Counted from the first letter of the stretch, positions 35,608 through 45,053 are shown. The stretch is 64,000 nt of DNA from Sphingomonas sp. (GCA_021732445.1 JAKFUZ010000005.1:61300-125299), one strand, 5' to 3'. Numbers and translations: made by a program. Notes: a model not told the origin generated them from the sequence alone.

Positions 35608-36246
35608 ATGCGCATTGGCCTGCTGGGCGGTTCGTTCAATCCGGCGCATTCGGGGCACCGCTCGATCAGCCTTGCCGCCCTCACCGCGCTCAATCTTGAC
35701 GAAGTGTGGTGGCTGGTTTCGCCCGGCAACCCGCTGAAGGAGGGCGCCGTCGACATGGCCCCGTTTCAGGCGCGCTTTGCCTCGGCGGTGAAAATAGCGC
35801 GCCACGCGCCCATCCGCGTGACCGCCATCGAGCGCAGACTCGGCACGCGCTTTACCGTCGACACGGTCACGACGCTTGCGCATCTCTACCCCAAAAAGCA
35901 GTTCATCTGGCTGATGGGCAGCGATAATCTCGCCCAGTTCCACCTTTGGCGCGGCTGGCGGAGGATTGCCGGCCACGTGCCCATTGCAGTCATCGCCCGT
36001 CCGGGGTATGAAAAACATGCCCGCGCGGCCCCCGCGATGGGTTGGTTGCGGCGGTTCGTCCACCCTGCATACCACGCACAAGACTGGACGAGGTGGAGAT
36101 TGCCAGCCCTCGTGCTGTTGCGCTTTCGCCCCGATGATACGTCGGCCACAAGGCTGCGCAAGGTCGATCCGGCCTGGCAGAACCGTTTTCTCGACGCATC
36201 CCCGCCCCCCGACCACAGCGGCGCCGTTCGCGCGCCTTCACCCTAG
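35608..36246 (+). CDS. nadD: Nicotinate-nucleotide adenylyltransferase
   Basis: It adenylates nicotinic acid mononucleotide for NAD synthesis. The nucleotidyltransferase motif is GLLGGSFNPAHSGHRSIS at the N-terminus; WLMGSDNLAQFHLWR and the SATRLRK segment near the C-terminus replace the usual ISSTxIR. The 212-residue length is normal. It lies 28 bases after proA and eight bases before rsfS. Confidence 0.95.
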   Translation: MRIGLLGGSFNPAHSGHRSISLAALTALNLDEVWWLVSPGNPLKEGAVDMAPFQARFASAVKIARHAPIRVTAIERRLGTRFTVDTVTTLAHLYPKKQFIWLMGSDNLAQFHLWRGWRRIAGHVPIAVIARPGYEKHARAAPAMGWLRRFVHPAYHAQDWTRWRLPALVLLRFRPDDTSATRLRKVDPAWQNRFLDASPPPDHSGAVRAPSP

Positions 36247-36254
36247 GAGTTCCC

Positions 36255-36656
36255 TTGGCCTCAAACCCGCAAAGCTATCGCGCGTCCGACACCGACAGTG
36301 TCGAGGCGTTGCATCAACTCGTGCTCGCCTCGCTGGACGACGATCAGGCGGTGGAAACCGTGTCGATTCCGCTGGCCGGCAAATCCAGCATTGCCGATCA
36401 TATGGTTATCGCCAGCGGCCGCTCCACGCGCCAGGTGGCGTCGATGGCGGCAAAGCTGAGCGAGAAGATCAAAACCGAGCTTGGCCGCTCGACCCGCATT
36501 GAAGGGCTGCCAACGGCTGACTGGGTGCTGATCGACGCCGGCGACGTGATCGTCCATCTGTTTCGCCCCGAGGTTCGCAGCTTCTACAATCTTGAGCGAA
36601 TGTGGGCGTTTGGTGATGCCCCGGTCGCCGTGCCGGATGCGCCGCTCAGCAACTGA
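36255..36656 (+). CDS. rsfS: Ribosomal silencing factor RsfS
   Basis: It binds ribosomal protein L14 and blocks subunit joining in slow growth. The 133-residue protein has the family core ADHMVIASGRSTRQVASMA, EGLPTADWVLIDAGDVIVHLF and RPEVRSFYNLERMW. It starts with TTG, preceded by TAGGAG about six bases upstream; no nearby ATG gives the right N-terminus. Confidence 0.95.
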   Translation: MASNPQSYRASDTDSVEALHQLVLASLDDDQAVETVSIPLAGKSSIADHMVIASGRSTRQVASMAAKLSEKIKTELGRSTRIEGLPTADWVLIDAGDVIVHLFRPEVRSFYNLERMWAFGDAPVAVPDAPLSN

Positions 36657-36665
36657 TTTCACGCG

Positions 36666-37088
36666 TTGCTGCTGCATATCGTTGCACGCGGGCGGATCGG
36701 GCGCGGGCCCGAGGCCGATCTGGTCGAGCGCTATGTGAAGCGGCTTGCCTGGCCCGTCAGAATAACCGAGCTGCCCGATGCGGGCGGGCGGGCACCGGCG
36801 CTTGACGGACAGACCCGGCTCGTGCTGCTCGACGAAACCGGCGAGATGCTGGCGTCCAAGGCGTTTGCCGAGCGCCTCGGGCGCTGGCGCGATGACGGGG
36901 TGCGCGAAACCCGCTTCATGATTGGCGCAGCCGACGGGTTTGACGATGCAGCGCGCCGGCAGGCCGACATGCTGCTGTCGTTCGGCCGTGCGACCTGGCC
37001 GCATCTGCTCGCCCGCGCGATGCTCGCCGAACAATTGTGGCGCGCAACCGCCATCCTTGCCAACCACCCCTATCACCGCGAAGGGTGA
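36666..37088 (+). CDS. rlmH: 23S rRNA pseudouridine(1915) N3-methyltransferase
   Basis: SPOUT-family enzyme that methylates pseudouridine 1915 of 23S rRNA. The 140 residues include LDETGEMLASKAFAERL, the knot motif FMIGAADGFDDAARRQAD and the C-terminal LLARAMLAEQLWRATAILAN with HPYHR. It starts with TTG, nine bases after the rsfS stop; the product then begins MLLHIVARGRIG, as expected. Confidence 0.96.
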   Translation: MLLHIVARGRIGRGPEADLVERYVKRLAWPVRITELPDAGGRAPALDGQTRLVLLDETGEMLASKAFAERLGRWRDDGVRETRFMIGAADGFDDAARRQADMLLSFGRATWPHLLARAMLAEQLWRATAILANHPYHREG

Positions 37089-37093
37089 ACACC

Positions 37094-38305
37094 ATGCGAC
37101 GGGGCGTTGGCGTGATCTGGGCAGGCGGCGGGGCGGCGGTGCTGCTGGCCGCGTCGCTGGTGACGGCACAGCCTTCGCCCGGTGACGCGCCGCTGGGGGC
37201 GGAACAACAGCAGTTGCGCGACGCCAGGGCCCAAGCGCGCGCCGCCGGCGCCAGAGCCACAGCGTTCGAACGCGCCGCCGCTGCCGAACGCGGCGAGGCG
37301 GCCAAAGCGCAGCAGCTAGAAGCAGCGCTTGCCGCGCGGGTGCAGCAAGCCGAGTCCGACATTGCCGCAGCGCAAGCCCGCATCACCATCATCCGCCAGT
37401 TGCAGGCCGCGCAACAGGCGCGGCTCGCGGCACAGCAGGCGCCCGTCGCCCGGCTGGTCGCCGCGCTCCAATCGCTGGCGAGGCGCCCGAGCGTGCTGAG
37501 CCTTGTCCAGCCCGGCTCAATCGACGATCTGGTGCATGTGCGGGCAGCGCTAGGCAGTGCGCTGCCTGTGGTGCGCGCAAGAACGGCCGCAGTGCGCACG
37601 GGGCTTGCCCGCTCGCGCCAGCTCGCCGCCGACGCACGGGTCGCCGTGGCCAGCCTCGCCACCGGCCGCCGCCAGCTTGAGGAACAGCGGCTCGCGCTCG
37701 CCCGGCTTGAGGCGGCCCACCGGTTGAAGTCGCGCGACTTTGGCCGCAGCGCGCTGTTTGAATCGGATCGCGCGATTGCGCTGGGCGAGCAGGCACGTGA
37801 CCTGGTTGACCTGATGGACCAGCTAAGTGACGCCGCGGCCACTGGCGCCGCGCTGGAATCGCTCCCCGGCCCGCGTCCGCGTCCGGCGCGACCGGGTGAG
37901 GCCCGCCTGGCGGTGGATGCGAGCGCCTGGTCGGCGGCCGCGCCGCCCTATCGCCTGCCAGTGAGCGGGCGGCTGGTAACCGGTCTTGGCGAGCTGTCCG
38001 ATACTGGCGTGCGCGCCCGCGGGCTGACACTGGAGACAGTGTCGGCCGCGCAGGTGGTGGCGCCGGCCGCAGGGCGCGTGCTGTTCGCGCGCCCATTTCG
38101 CGGGTTTGGCACCGTCGTCATCCTCGATCATGGCGCAGGGTGGACGACGCTTATCGCCGGGCTTGCCAGCACCCCGGTCAGGGTCGGCGACCGGCTGGTG
38201 CAGGGGAGCGCGCTCGGCCAGGCGCCGGGAAATGCGGCGCCGCGCATAACCGTTGAGCTGCGCCGCCGCGACCGGCCTATCGACTTGCTGCGCCTTGCGG
38301 GGTGA
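37094..38305 (+). CDS. EnvC-like murein hydrolase activator with degenerate LytM domain
   Basis: A 403-residue periplasmic protein: signal peptide (about residues 1-27), long coiled coils (about 30-250) and a C-terminal M23/LytM-like domain (about 290-400). The domain keeps the fold-forming pieces VVAPAAGRVLFARPFRGFG and VILDHGAGWTTLIAGLA. The usual zinc ligands are missing: the HxH site reads IAGL instead of YAHL, and the first histidine-aspartate motif is absent. It is therefore probably a non-catalytic activator of amidases, as is EnvC. It sits five bases after rlmH. Confidence 0.87.
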   Translation: MRRGVGVIWAGGGAAVLLAASLVTAQPSPGDAPLGAEQQQLRDARAQARAAGARATAFERAAAAERGEAAKAQQLEAALAARVQQAESDIAAAQARITIIRQLQAAQQARLAAQQAPVARLVAALQSLARRPSVLSLVQPGSIDDLVHVRAALGSALPVVRARTAAVRTGLARSRQLAADARVAVASLATGRRQLEEQRLALARLEAAHRLKSRDFGRSALFESDRAIALGEQARDLVDLMDQLSDAAATGAALESLPGPRPRPARPGEARLAVDASAWSAAAPPYRLPVSGRLVTGLGELSDTGVRARGLTLETVSAAQVVAPAAGRVLFARPFRGFGTVVILDHGAGWTTLIAGLASTPVRVGDRLVQGSALGQAPGNAAPRITVELRRRDRPIDLLRLAG

Positions 38306-38450
38306 CGCGCCGATGTTGTGGGGGCAAGACGCCGTGGGGGGAATCGGCGCCAGCCAGCCCCGGTTAAGGTGACAGGCGCTTTGATCGGCGCAGAATTTGC
38401 CGCTAGAGTGGCAATTGCCGCTTCGGTTTCTTCAAGCACAAGGTTTGCCA

Positions 38451-39833
38451 ATGCCCCGCCCGCTGCTCCAGGCCACAGCCATCGTCTCAGCGCTCGCGCT
38501 CATTCCCGTCACAACGGGCGCGATGGCGCAGGTCGACACCGCAACCTTTCGCGAGCTCGACACCTTCATGGACGTGTTCAACCTGGTAAAGGCAAGCTAT
38601 GTCGACAAGGTCGACAACAAGGTGCTGGTGAAGGGCGCCATCGACGGGATGCTCGCCGCGCTTGACCCGCACAGCGCGTTTGAGGACGGCGCCGATTTCG
38701 ACAATCTCAAAATCCAGACGGAAGGCAGCTATGGCGGCCTCGGCCTGTCGGTGTCGATGGAAGATGGCGCGGTAAAGGTCGTCGCGCCGCAGGAAGACAC
38801 CCCGGCCTATCGCGCCGGCATCAAATCGGGCGATTACATCACCCACATCAACGGGCAGCTCATTTATGGCCTGACGCTCGACGACGCGATTACCCAAATG
38901 CGCGGCAAGCCAGGCACCAAAATCGCCATCACGCTGGTGCGGCGCGGGCGCGACAAGCCGATCGAGGTGTCGCTGACCCGTGAGATCATCGTCCAGAAAC
39001 CCGTCAAATGGGACGTCAAGGGCGATGTTGGCATCATCAACATCAATGCATTTTCAGAAGGGACGGGCGAATATGTCCGCACCGCCATCACCGCGATAAA
39101 GAAAAAGCTCGGGCACGATCCGCTCGGCTATGTGGTTGATCTGCGCGACAATGGCGGCGGGCTGCTGACCGAGGCCATCGACGTATCAGACAATTTCCTC
39201 GACCATGGCGAAATCGTCTCGCAGCGCGGGCGCACGCTCGGCCGGGTGCAGGCCGCCTCGGCAACCCCGGGCGACGCGACCGGCGGGCGGCCGGTCGTTG
39301 TGCTCGTGAACGCCGGCACCGCTTCTGCCTCAGAGATTGTCGCAGGCGCGCTGCAGGATCATCACCGGGCCATCGTGGAGGGCGTGCGCAGCTTTGGGAA
39401 GGGATCGGTTCAGTCGCTGTTGCAGCTTGGCCCCAAAACCATCGTCCGGCTCACAACGGCGCGCTATTACACACCGTCTGGCCGCTCGATTCAGGAGGGC
39501 GGCATCGATCCTGACTTCATCGTGCCGCAAATCAGCGACCCCGATTACAAGACCCGGCCGGTGTTCCGCGAAGACGATCTGCGCCGCCACCTCATCAACG
39601 AGGCCAAGGTCGACAACAAGGTTCTGGAAGAGGATTCCGGCACCGACCCGCGCTTTGCCGCCACGCCCGATGAGCTGAAAAGGCGCAACATTGACGATTT
39701 CCAGCTCTATTACGCGCTGCAAACCATCGCGCGGCTTGGTGGGCCGTTGCAGGTGGCGGCCATCGACAAGGCCGGCACGCCGCTGCCGCGGCTTGGGGGG
39801 GAGCCCGACCCGGCGGCACCCAAGCCCAACTGA
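38451..39833 (+). CDS. ctpA: C-terminal processing peptidase, S41 family
   Basis: Periplasmic serine protease. It has a signal peptide, a PDZ domain (about residues 80-180, with YGGLGLSVSMEDG and AGIKSGDYITHING) and the S41 catalytic core. The catalytic dyad is S294 in TASASEIVAGALQ and K317 in RSFGKGSVQ. I used the ATG at 38451 (MPRPLLQATA), which gives a normal signal peptide and 460 residues; the frame is open earlier. It follows the EnvC-like gene, a standard alphaproteobacterial pairing. Confidence 0.95.
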   Translation: MPRPLLQATAIVSALALIPVTTGAMAQVDTATFRELDTFMDVFNLVKASYVDKVDNKVLVKGAIDGMLAALDPHSAFEDGADFDNLKIQTEGSYGGLGLSVSMEDGAVKVVAPQEDTPAYRAGIKSGDYITHINGQLIYGLTLDDAITQMRGKPGTKIAITLVRRGRDKPIEVSLTREIIVQKPVKWDVKGDVGIININAFSEGTGEYVRTAITAIKKKLGHDPLGYVVDLRDNGGGLLTEAIDVSDNFLDHGEIVSQRGRTLGRVQAASATPGDATGGRPVVVLVNAGTASASEIVAGALQDHHRAIVEGVRSFGKGSVQSLLQLGPKTIVRLTTARYYTPSGRSIQEGGIDPDFIVPQISDPDYKTRPVFREDDLRRHLINEAKVDNKVLEEDSGTDPRFAATPDELKRRNIDDFQLYYALQTIARLGGPLQVAAIDKAGTPLPRLGGEPDPAAPKPN

Positions 39834-39834
39834 A

Positions 39835-40326
39835 ATGAACGCCGGCCGCTTTGCCGTTGCGCGCTGGCTTGCGCTCCTGATGCCACTTGCGCTGATGGCG
39901 GGCGCGCTCGGTTCGCAGGTCGTTGGCGGGCTGTATCCGTGCGAGATGTGCCACTGGCAGCGCTGGCCGCATTATGCCGCAATTGCGCTTGCGGCCCTGG
40001 CGTTTGCCGCGCCCGCACCCGCAGTTCGCAAGACATTGGTGGCGCTTGCTGCCTTGGCCATTTTGAAAAGCGGCGCGATTGGCGTGTTCCATGCCGGTGT
40101 CGAATATCATTGGTGGGAGGGTATCACGACCTGCGCCACGACCGCCTCCGGGCAAGGCGGCACGCCTGCAGAAATGCTCGCGCGCATCATGAACGCACCC
40201 ATCGTGCGGTGCGACGTGGCGCAGTGGCGGTTGTTCGGCGTGTCGCTTGCCGGATATAATGCGTTGTTTTCATTGGCTGGCGGGAGTATCATTCTGGCGC
40301 TGCTGATGCGAAAGAAGCGCGCATGA
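39835..40326 (+). CDS. dsbB: Disulfide bond formation protein B
   Basis: Membrane protein that reoxidises DsbA using ubiquinone. The 163-residue protein has four helices. The first periplasmic cysteine pair is in LYPCEMCHWQRWPHY (CxxC), and the second pair is in TTCATTA and IVRCDVAQW. The ATG lies one base after the ctpA stop, and its own stop overlaps the coq7 ATG by four bases. Confidence 0.93.
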   Translation: MNAGRFAVARWLALLMPLALMAGALGSQVVGGLYPCEMCHWQRWPHYAAIALAALAFAAPAPAVRKTLVALAALAILKSGAIGVFHAGVEYHWWEGITTCATTASGQGGTPAEMLARIMNAPIVRCDVAQWRLFGVSLAGYNALFSLAGGSIILALLMRKKRA

Positions 40327-40859
40327 CGAGGTGGAAACCAGGGGACCGTCCCCACGGCACCAACGCGATGATCCGGGTCGATCAGGCGGGTGAATTCGGC
40401 GCGACCCGCATCTATGCCGGGCAGTTGGCGGTGATGGGAGATCGCGGGCCAGCCGCGCGGCTCATCGCCGGCATGGCCGCGCAGGAGGAACGCCACCGGA
40501 AATTTTTCGACTCGCTGATGGCCGAGCGCGGGGTGCGGCCCACCCTGTTGCAACCGTTCTGGAGCGTGGCAGGTTTTGCGCTGGGTGCGGTAACGGCGGC
40601 AATCGGGCCGCAAGCGGCGATGGCCTGCACCGTTGCAGTCGAGACAGAAATCGACAACCACTATGCCGATCAGCTCCACGCGCTGGGCAATGAAGACCCT
40701 CAACTGGCTGACGCGATTAAAGAATTTCAGGCAGATGAGCAGGAACACCGGCAGACGGCGCTGGAAAATGGCGCCGAACTGGCGCCAGGCTATCCGCTGC
40801 TCGCAGGCATTATCCGCCTGGGTTGTCGTGTGGCCATTGCAACGGCCAAACGAATTTGA
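40323..40859 (+). CDS. coq7: Demethoxyubiquinone hydroxylase
   Basis: Diiron monooxygenase that hydroxylates C6 of the ubiquinone ring. The iron ligands are recognisable: E24 (QAGEFGATRIYAGQ), E55 and H58 (QEERHRKFF), a glutamate in VAVETEIDNHY, and E139 with H142 (DEQEHRQTA). The 178-residue length matches the COQ7 family, which in many Alphaproteobacteria replaces UbiF. It is translationally coupled to dsbB. Confidence 0.95.
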   Translation: MTRWKPGDRPHGTNAMIRVDQAGEFGATRIYAGQLAVMGDRGPAARLIAGMAAQEERHRKFFDSLMAERGVRPTLLQPFWSVAGFALGAVTAAIGPQAAMACTVAVETEIDNHYADQLHALGNEDPQLADAIKEFQADEQEHRQTALENGAELAPGYPLLAGIIRLGCRVAIATAKRI

Positions 40860-40906
40860 AACGATCAGTCGCTGGTGGGCGTAACCCCAGCAGTCGAGGG
40901 AGACGC

Positions 40907-41329
40907 ATGATGCAGAAGCTTACCATTATGAGCCTTGCGGCCACCGCCGCGCTGTCGCTCGTCGCCCTCTCGCCCGCTACGGCACAGGACGCGCCGATCA
41001 ACGGCGTCACCTATCTTTATGGTCCCGACGCCAAATGCCCGACCGACCAGCAGGGCAATGAGATTACGGTGTGCGTGCGCCGCCCTGCAGCCGAGCAATA
41101 TCGCATTCCAAAGGATTTGCGCGAAGGCACGATCAAGCCGCAATATGAAAGCTTTGCGGTAAAGCAACGGGCGCTGGATAGCGTCGGCGGATCGGGCATC
41201 AACAGTTGCTCCTCAGTTGGCGCAGGCGGCGGAACGGGGTGCTCGATCGCCGAATTCCAGGCCTATCGCGCAGACAAGAAGGCGCGCGCCGCCGCCAAGC
41301 GGGCCGACGCCGCCGCCATCGCGAAATAA
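40907..41329 (+). CDS. Exported hypothetical protein
   Basis: A 140-residue protein with a Sec signal peptide (about residues 1-26, ending near ATAQD) and a mature part with four cysteines (DAKCPTDQQGNEITVCVRR and INSCSSVGAGGGTGCS). The C-terminus is a charged Ala/Lys/Arg helix. GAGGG lies six bases before the ATG. Similar small proteins occur in Sphingomonadales near coq7, but no function is known to me. Confidence 0.8.
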   Translation: MMQKLTIMSLAATAALSLVALSPATAQDAPINGVTYLYGPDAKCPTDQQGNEITVCVRRPAAEQYRIPKDLREGTIKPQYESFAVKQRALDSVGGSGINSCSSVGAGGGTGCSIAEFQAYRADKKARAAAKRADAAAIAK

Positions 41330-41339
41330 CACTTTCCTA

Positions 41340-41380
41340 CTCCCGTTTGACACGACACATAGGGTCGTGGTGTTTGGGAG
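41340..41380. terminator. Imperfect hairpin after the exported protein gene
   Basis: CACGAC (41351-41356) pairs with GTCGTG (41364-41369) over a 7-base loop. The outer arms CTCCC (41340-41344) and GGGAG (41376-41380) also pair, with an unpaired internal region between. A short GTGTTT follows the inner stem, but there is no strong T run, so terminator function is uncertain. Confidence 0.3.
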
Positions 41381-41614
41381 GGATAGCGGGCATGACTGGT
41401 TCAGCAAGCGCGCACGCGCGGCCATCGCGCTATGCAGCGGACCGGCATGAAAAGCCGTTGAGTGCGGGCGCGATGATGGCGATTCAGCGCACTGCCCCCT
41501 CCATTTTATGTGCGGCACTTTTCGGGTTGCCGGGTGATTGCACCCGCTTGAAATCGCTCCGGGCGCCGCATAACGGCAGCATCGTGCGGCCGGCAGCGAC
41601 GTGAGTACAGCGTG

Positions 41615-42247
41615 ATGATCGAAAAAATTCTGGGCGTGCTGGCGGGCTTCACCATCTGGGTGATCTCATCCGGCGGCTATCTGGGCATTGTGGCGCTCAT
41701 GGCGATTGAATCGGCGTGCATCCCGCTGCCGTCGGAAATCATCATGCCGTTTGCCGGCTATCTGGTGTCCACCGGGCGGTTCGACCTGTATCTGGCGGCG
41801 ACGGCCGGGGCGGTTGGGTGCAATGTCGGCTCGATCTTTGCTTATGAACTGGGCAGGCGCGGCGGGCGGCCGGCCTTTCTGCGCTGGGGCCGGTATCTGC
41901 TGATCGGGCCGGGTGACATCGACGCAGCGGACCGGTTTTTCGCGCGGTTTGGCAATATGGCGGTGCTGGTGGGGCGCCTGCTGCCGGTCATCCGGTCGTT
42001 CATTGCCTTTCCCGCAGGTGTCGCGAAAATGCCGCTGCTCCAGTTCCATATCTACACCTTTATCGGGTCGTGGCCTTGGTGCTTCGGGTTGGCCTGGGTC
42101 GGCATGGTGCTGGGCGACAAATGGAACAGCGACCCGCGCATCAAGGCCGCCTTCCACAGCGCGGATCTGGTGATCGGCGTGGTGCTCGTGGCGGCGGCTG
42201 GCCTTTACGTGGCGCACAAGCGGAAAGCGTTGAAGCAGGCGGGCTAG
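41615..42247 (+). CDS. DedA family membrane protein
   Basis: A 210-residue polytopic protein of the DedA/SNARE-associated (VTT) family, now linked to lipid scrambling or undecaprenyl phosphate recycling. Signatures are ESACIPLPSEIIMPFAGYL, YELGRRGGRPAF and GRLLPVIRSFIAFPAGVAKM, with the conserved arginine and glutamate residues. The start is the ATG directly after an in-frame GTG; either is possible. Confidence 0.93.
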   Translation: MIEKILGVLAGFTIWVISSGGYLGIVALMAIESACIPLPSEIIMPFAGYLVSTGRFDLYLAATAGAVGCNVGSIFAYELGRRGGRPAFLRWGRYLLIGPGDIDAADRFFARFGNMAVLVGRLLPVIRSFIAFPAGVAKMPLLQFHIYTFIGSWPWCFGLAWVGMVLGDKWNSDPRIKAAFHSADLVIGVVLVAAAGLYVAHKRKALKQAG

Positions 42248-42253
42248 CCACGC

Positions 42254-43906
42254 TCAGTTGGTCCAATAGATATAATCCTGGTCCTTGCGCCACGGGGCGT
42301 TGAGCGGCACGTCGATCCGCACTGGCGCCTCGACAAGACCTGGCCAGAGTGGCCTGGGATTGCCCGCATTCTGCCGATCGACGAGCGCGGTAAGGCGCGC
42401 GACCACGGCGGGCTGCTGCGCTGACAGATTGTGCTTCTCGGTCGGGTCGGTGCGCAGATCATAAAGCCAGGTCTTGTGCAGGCGACCGGAAATCTGGAGC
42501 TTCCAGTCGCCATCACGCACCGCCTGATAATTGCCTGACCGCCAGAACAGGGGTGCGCTGCGGGGCGATGGCGCAAGGCCCGGAACAACGCCGCCGAGCA
42601 CGTCGACCCCGTCCATCACCCGGTCCGTAGGGATTTTTGCGCCGGTCACGGCCGCAATCGTGGCAAACATGTCGATATGCTGGGCAGGTGTGGTGGCCAC
42701 GGTGCCCGGGGCTATCTTGCCGGGCCAGCGCATGAGCATCGGCACCCTGAGGCCGCCTTCGAAAAACGTCGCCTTCCATCCGCGAAACGGCTTGTTGAGA
42801 TCGGGAATGCCGGTGTACCAGGCGCCGCCATTGTCGCTGGTGAAGATGACCAGCGTGTTATCGTCCAGCCCCAGCGCCTTCAGCTTTGCGAGCACATCGC
42901 CAATCCGCCGGTCGAGCTGGCGCACCATCGCGCCATAAACCCTCGTGGTGTGGTCCTTTATCATCGGCAGCGCATCGTAATCGGCCTTGGTCGCCTGCAA
43001 GGGCGTGTGCGGTGCGTTATAAGCCAGATAAAGGAAGAAGGGCCGGTTTCGGTTTGCCTCAATCGCGGCAAGCGCATTGTCGGTCAGATAGTCGGTCATG
43101 TGGCCCTTGGGCTCAAATCGCTGGCTATTGTTGAACTGCACCGCATAGGGCGCGTTGGGCCACAAAAACTTGTCGATCGGGTCCCAGGGCAATTTGGCAT
43201 TCACCACATTGGGATCACGCTGGTGGAGAAATTTGCTGGCGCCGGCGCGAAAGCCGAGCGATTCGTCGAAGCCATGGCCGTGCGGGGACAGCGCATCGGC
43301 CTCGCCAAGGTGCCATTTGCCAAGGTGCACGGTGTGATAGCCGCGCGCGCGCAGCGCATCCGCCACCGTTATTTCAGAACGCGGCACGCCCATTTCGGCA
43401 TAGTCAATGAGGTTCTTGTTCAATTCGCCATGATAGATGACCGGGTGGGGTGACGCGTTGTCGCCATGGCTGACCGCCCAGGCAAAGGCGCCGGGAACGG
43501 CGGTAAATTCAAAGCCGAAGCGCGTCGGGTAACGGCCGGTCATCAAGGCTGCGCGCGACGGCGAGCAGGTGGCGTTGGCGGCATAGCCGACGGGAAAGTT
43601 GACGCCCTGACGCGCGATGGAATCGATATTGGGCGTTTGCACGGCTCCGCCACCAATGCCGCCGCCGTTCAGCGAAATGTCGTTATAGCCCAGATCGTCG
43701 GCGACAATCAGGATGACGTTGGGCGGCCGCTGGCCCTTGGCAGCCGTCGCTGGCCCCTGCGCCCACATGACCGGGTGGTTTGCCGCAATCGGGTTGCGCC
43801 ATTCTGCCAGCAGCCCTGGAATGGCATATTTGTAATTCTGGAAGCCCACAAACCCGGCAACGGCCAGAATAGCGGCCCCCAGCAGTGCCGGATAGCGCTT
43901 CTTCAT
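42254..43906 (-). CDS. Sulfatase (arylsulfatase-type)
   Basis: A 550-residue hydrolase of the alkaline phosphatase superfamily. The N-terminal hydrophobic segment is an export signal or membrane anchor. Metal ligands D70 and D71 lie in VILIVADDLGYND. The nucleophile is C114 in CSPSRAALMTGRYPTR, the CxPSR motif that must be converted to formylglycine. HLGKWHLG and FTSDNGGAW are also present. No maturation enzyme is in the window. It overlaps the DUF2855 gene by four bases. The substrate is unknown. Confidence 0.93.
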   Translation of the reverse strand: MKKRYPALLGAAILAVAGFVGFQNYKYAIPGLLAEWRNPIAANHPVMWAQGPATAAKGQRPPNVILIVADDLGYNDISLNGGGIGGGAVQTPNIDSIARQGVNFPVGYAANATCSPSRAALMTGRYPTRFGFEFTAVPGAFAWAVSHGDNASPHPVIYHGELNKNLIDYAEMGVPRSEITVADALRARGYHTVHLGKWHLGEADALSPHGHGFDESLGFRAGASKFLHQRDPNVVNAKLPWDPIDKFLWPNAPYAVQFNNSQRFEPKGHMTDYLTDNALAAIEANRNRPFFLYLAYNAPHTPLQATKADYDALPMIKDHTTRVYGAMVRQLDRRIGDVLAKLKALGLDDNTLVIFTSDNGGAWYTGIPDLNKPFRGWKATFFEGGLRVPMLMRWPGKIAPGTVATTPAQHIDMFATIAAVTGAKIPTDRVMDGVDVLGGVVPGLAPSPRSAPLFWRSGNYQAVRDGDWKLQISGRLHKTWLYDLRTDPTEKHNLSAQQPAVVARLTALVDRQNAGNPRPLWPGLVEAPVRIDVPLNAPWRKDQDYIYWTN

Positions 43907-45000
43907 GCCGCGACCTCTGCCTCAAAACCAAGGATAAGCCCCTGCGAAGGCGGTGTCGTGCCCGCAACCAGCCCGCGATAGGCGTCGGCCACAGCCTGCG
44001 CGCCATAGCGGCGCGTGATCGCCAGTTGATCGCCCAACCGCGCCACAAACGCCATGTTGGCAACGGTCGCGCGGCGGATCATCTCGCCGGCGCCCCATTG
44101 CGCGTCGCGCTTTTGAATATGGGTCGGCGCAAAGAAAAACGACGGTGTGGCGCCGGGCAGCGGCTCGCGCAGCGGCGGCGCGTCCCAATGAGTGACGCCA
44201 ACACCGATGCTCGCCTTCATGTTGGCGCCGAAATGACGGTGGAGCGCCGCCAGCACCGTGCTGTCGCCCGACATGTCAACATAGGCCGTTGGCACCGACG
44301 CATCGAGGTTTGCCACCTCATCATAGCGCACGATCCGGTCATACAGGCCGAGCCCTTGCGTAAACGCGTGATTGCCCGCCGATGTCAGCCCGGTGATCGT
44401 TTTCGGCCGGTCAAGCAGTGCACCCAAGAAATGCGCGGTACCAAAGCCGGTTTTCGATGAGGCACTGCCGATGATGACCTGTTGGGCACCAAACATCACA
44501 TTATCCGCCAGATAATCGGCGATGAGATAGGATGTCGTCAGCAACGGGAACAGCAGGCTGCGTGCATCGGCGACGGCGGCGAGTTCGACCGGGTCGCTGT
44601 TGGTCAACGCATATTGGTTGTACACGGGCGGCAACGAAGCGCGGTGCGGCGCTGCATCGGCAAAACCCCGGCCGGAGACCCGGCCCGGCTCCATCACCAC
44701 ATGCGACGCCATCGGCAAAAAACCCCAGAAGCGCGCGCCAACCGGCAAGCTGTCGCACATCGACTCGATAACCTCGCCAAAGCCCCAGACAGGCACCAGG
44801 CCCCAATCAGCATCGACAGGGAAAAACTTCCAATAACCAATCCGCTCGCCGGCTACCGCATAGGTCACATTATTGGAGGTGAGCGCGAAATCGCCCACCC
44901 GCACCAGCACCTGGCCCGGCGCCAGCGTGGGGAAGGGGGCCGCCGCGACCCTGCATGTTGCAATCTCGCGGCGCTTCACCAGCACCTGGTCGATCGTCAT
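43903..45000 (-). CDS. DUF2855 family protein (MDR-like)
   Basis: A 365-residue protein that resembles medium-chain dehydrogenase/reductase proteins in outline: an N-terminal GroES-like half (LAPGQVLVRVGDFALTSNNV, VPVWGFGEVIE) and a Rossmann-like half (VIIGSASSKTGFGTAHFLG). DUF2855 members have no assigned reaction. It begins about 100 bases from a divergent GST-like gene, with an inverted repeat between them, and is followed by the sulfatase. Confidence 0.87.
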   Translation of the reverse strand: MTIDQVLVKRREIATCRVAAAPFPTLAPGQVLVRVGDFALTSNNVTYAVAGERIGYWKFFPVDADWGLVPVWGFGEVIESMCDSLPVGARFWGFLPMASHVVMEPGRVSGRGFADAAPHRASLPPVYNQYALTNSDPVELAAVADARSLLFPLLTTSYLIADYLADNVMFGAQQVIIGSASSKTGFGTAHFLGALLDRPKTITGLTSAGNHAFTQGLGLYDRIVRYDEVANLDASVPTAYVDMSGDSTVLAALHRHFGANMKASIGVGVTHWDAPPLREPLPGATPSFFFAPTHIQKRDAQWGAGEMIRRATVANMAFVARLGDQLAITRRYGAQAVADAYRGLVAGTTPPSQGLILGFEAEVAA

Positions 45001-45053
45001 TTTCGCTTGCTCCTTGTGGACTGGCCCGATCTAACACCATAATGACAGCAATA

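Noticed and set aside
40860..40906. Terminator or riboswitch after coq7
   Set aside because: The 47-base gap has no stable hairpin or known riboswitch sequence; it just contains the ribosome binding site of the next gene.
41391..41604. Possible 70-residue gene between the exported protein and DedA
   Set aside because: There is no convincing ribosome binding site, no signal or domain, and the composition is mixed. The 285-base gap otherwise holds only an imperfect hairpin.
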